A stretch of DNA of 6,143 nt from assembly GCA_022843085.1 (NCBI GenBank), contig JALHOI010000209.1, forward strand, positions 1-6,143, read 5' to 3'. Shown here piece after piece: positions 5,599 through 6,143 of the stretch; within the stretch, counting starts at the first letter, position 1; each line of letters starts with the position of its first letter. Origin of the DNA: Pseudobdellovibrionaceae bacterium. GTDB taxonomy: Bacteria > Bdellovibrionota > Bdellovibrionia > Bdellovibrionales > JAMPXM01. The notes under the pieces were generated by a model that ran no database searches, was not told the origin of the DNA, and saw only the letters and a list, made by a program, of their open reading frames with translations. Made by a program: the position numbers and the translations under genes.

Positions 5599-6143
5599 AC
5601 GAGCTCACCCTCGTTCTGCTGATTTGTATGAAGCGAGTGCTTGTCAGTGGGGGCATGGTGACCATGCTCGGGAGCCGCCGCACGTTCGGCATTTCGAATA
5701 CGGGTCTGATAAGCGATGCGAGGCGCAGCGTTCAGTTCTTCAAGCAGCTTGTACGACCGCTTATTTTCAAACAACTTCGCAACTCGCGAGGTGCGGTCGT
5801 TTAAATCGCCGAAGGTAATCGCGTCGCTTGGGCACGATTCCGCGCATGCGGGCGTGACATCGCCATCTTTCAACGGACGTTTCTCGTCACGAGCCTTGTT
5901 GGTTCCTCTGCGAATTCGCTGAACACAGAACGTGCATTTCTCCATGACACCGCGCGGACGAACGGTCACCTCTGGGTTGTAGGCCATGTGAAGCGGCTCT
6001 TGCCGCGTCTTCATGAAATTGAACCAGTTGAAACGACGCACTTTGTAGGGACAGTTGTTCGCACAATATCGAGTTCCAACACAGCGGTTGTAGGTCATTT
6101 CGTTGAGACCTTCAGGTGAGTGCGTTGTGGCAGCTACTGGGCA
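5595..6143 (-). CDS. actB: Alternative Complex III, iron-sulfur subunit ActB, C-terminal part (runs off right edge)
   Basis: Periplasm-facing iron-sulfur subunit that passes electrons from quinol to the haem subunits. Only the last 182 residues are visible (frame open to 6143); whole ActB proteins are near 1000 residues with an N-terminal molybdopterin-oxidoreductase-like domain, so most is missing. Numbering from the edge, C1 closes the previous cluster motif (CPVAATTHSPEGLNEM). Then come RCVGTRYCANNCPYK (C21, C27, C31), EKCTFC (C70, C73) and ACAESCP (C100, C104). In the C21 motif the usual second Cys is T24, as expected for the [3Fe-4S] cluster of ACIII next to the quinol site. An internal ATG at 6098 is not the start: the frame and the homology continue upstream. 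The C-terminal tail is His-rich (PEHGHHAPTDKHS). The stop overlaps the actC start by ATGA. Confidence 0.95.
   Translation of the reverse strand, partial: CPVAATTHSPEGLNEMTYNRCVGTRYCANNCPYKVRRFNWFNFMKTRQEPLHMAYNPEVTVRPRGVMEKCTFCVQRIRRGTNKARDEKRPLKDGDVTPACAESCPSDAITFGDLNDRTSRVAKLFENKRSYKLLEELNAAPRIAYQTRIRNAERAAAPEHGHHAPTDKHSLHTNQQNEGELV

Noticed and set aside
5595..6098. ActB as a complete 167-residue ferredoxin starting at the ATG at 6098
   Set aside because: The frame continues to the window edge and the 15 upstream residues (CPVAATTHSPEGLNE) are conserved iron-sulfur protein sequence, so the ATG is internal.
1727..6143. NrfD/Psr-type anaerobic oxidoreductase (nitrite or polysulfide reductase) instead of ACIII
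   Set aside because: Two different NrfD-like subunits, a DUF3341 subunit and a lipoprotein cytochrome c in the order B-C-D-E-F are specific to ACIII.

Overview
The window is a conserved chromosomal segment from a Gram-negative bacterium. Most of it (1727-6143, minus strand) is the 3' two thirds of an Alternative Complex III operon, which encodes a membrane quinol:electron-acceptor oxidoreductase that replaces the cytochrome bc1 complex. The lipobox on ActE, the signal-peptide protein at 1067-1696 and the ACIII gene set itself point to a didermic host. The protein style looks to me most like Bdellovibrionota or a related former deltaproteobacterial group, but that is an impression and was not tested.

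Layout, left to right. (1) 1-838, minus strand: the 5' part of thrS (threonyl-tRNA synthetase, 279 codons visible), running off the left edge. (2) 839-1066: a short gap between the divergent thrS and its plus-strand neighbour. It holds a perfect 7-bp hairpin and a few small open frames of doubtful value. (3) 1067-1696, plus strand: a 209-residue exported protein that I do not recognise. (4) 1697-1726: a 30-base convergent gap. (5) 1727-6143, minus strand, in transcription order from the right edge: actB (C-terminal part only), actC, actD, actE and actF. The junctions are tight: ATGA overlap (actB/actC), TAATG overlap (actC/actD), 33 bases (actD/actE) and 42 bases (actE/actF), so this is one transcription unit. 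Its promoter, actA and most of actB lie beyond the right edge.

How the genes work together. By analogy with solved ACIII structures, quinol is oxidised in the membrane near ActC (NrfD-like) and the [3Fe-4S] cluster of ActB. Electrons pass through the ActB iron-sulfur clusters to the haem c subunits (ActA and the lipoprotein ActE), then to a soluble cytochrome or directly to a haem-copper oxidase. ActF is the second NrfD-like integral subunit, and ActD is a small two-helix subunit. The operon ends at actF against a convergent gene, so no oxidase (cox) genes follow directly.

I found no clear evidence of a previously undescribed system. No mobile element, CRISPR array, tRNA or rRNA was seen. 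The least explained items are the exported protein at 1067-1696 and the small frames and hairpin in the thrS upstream region.
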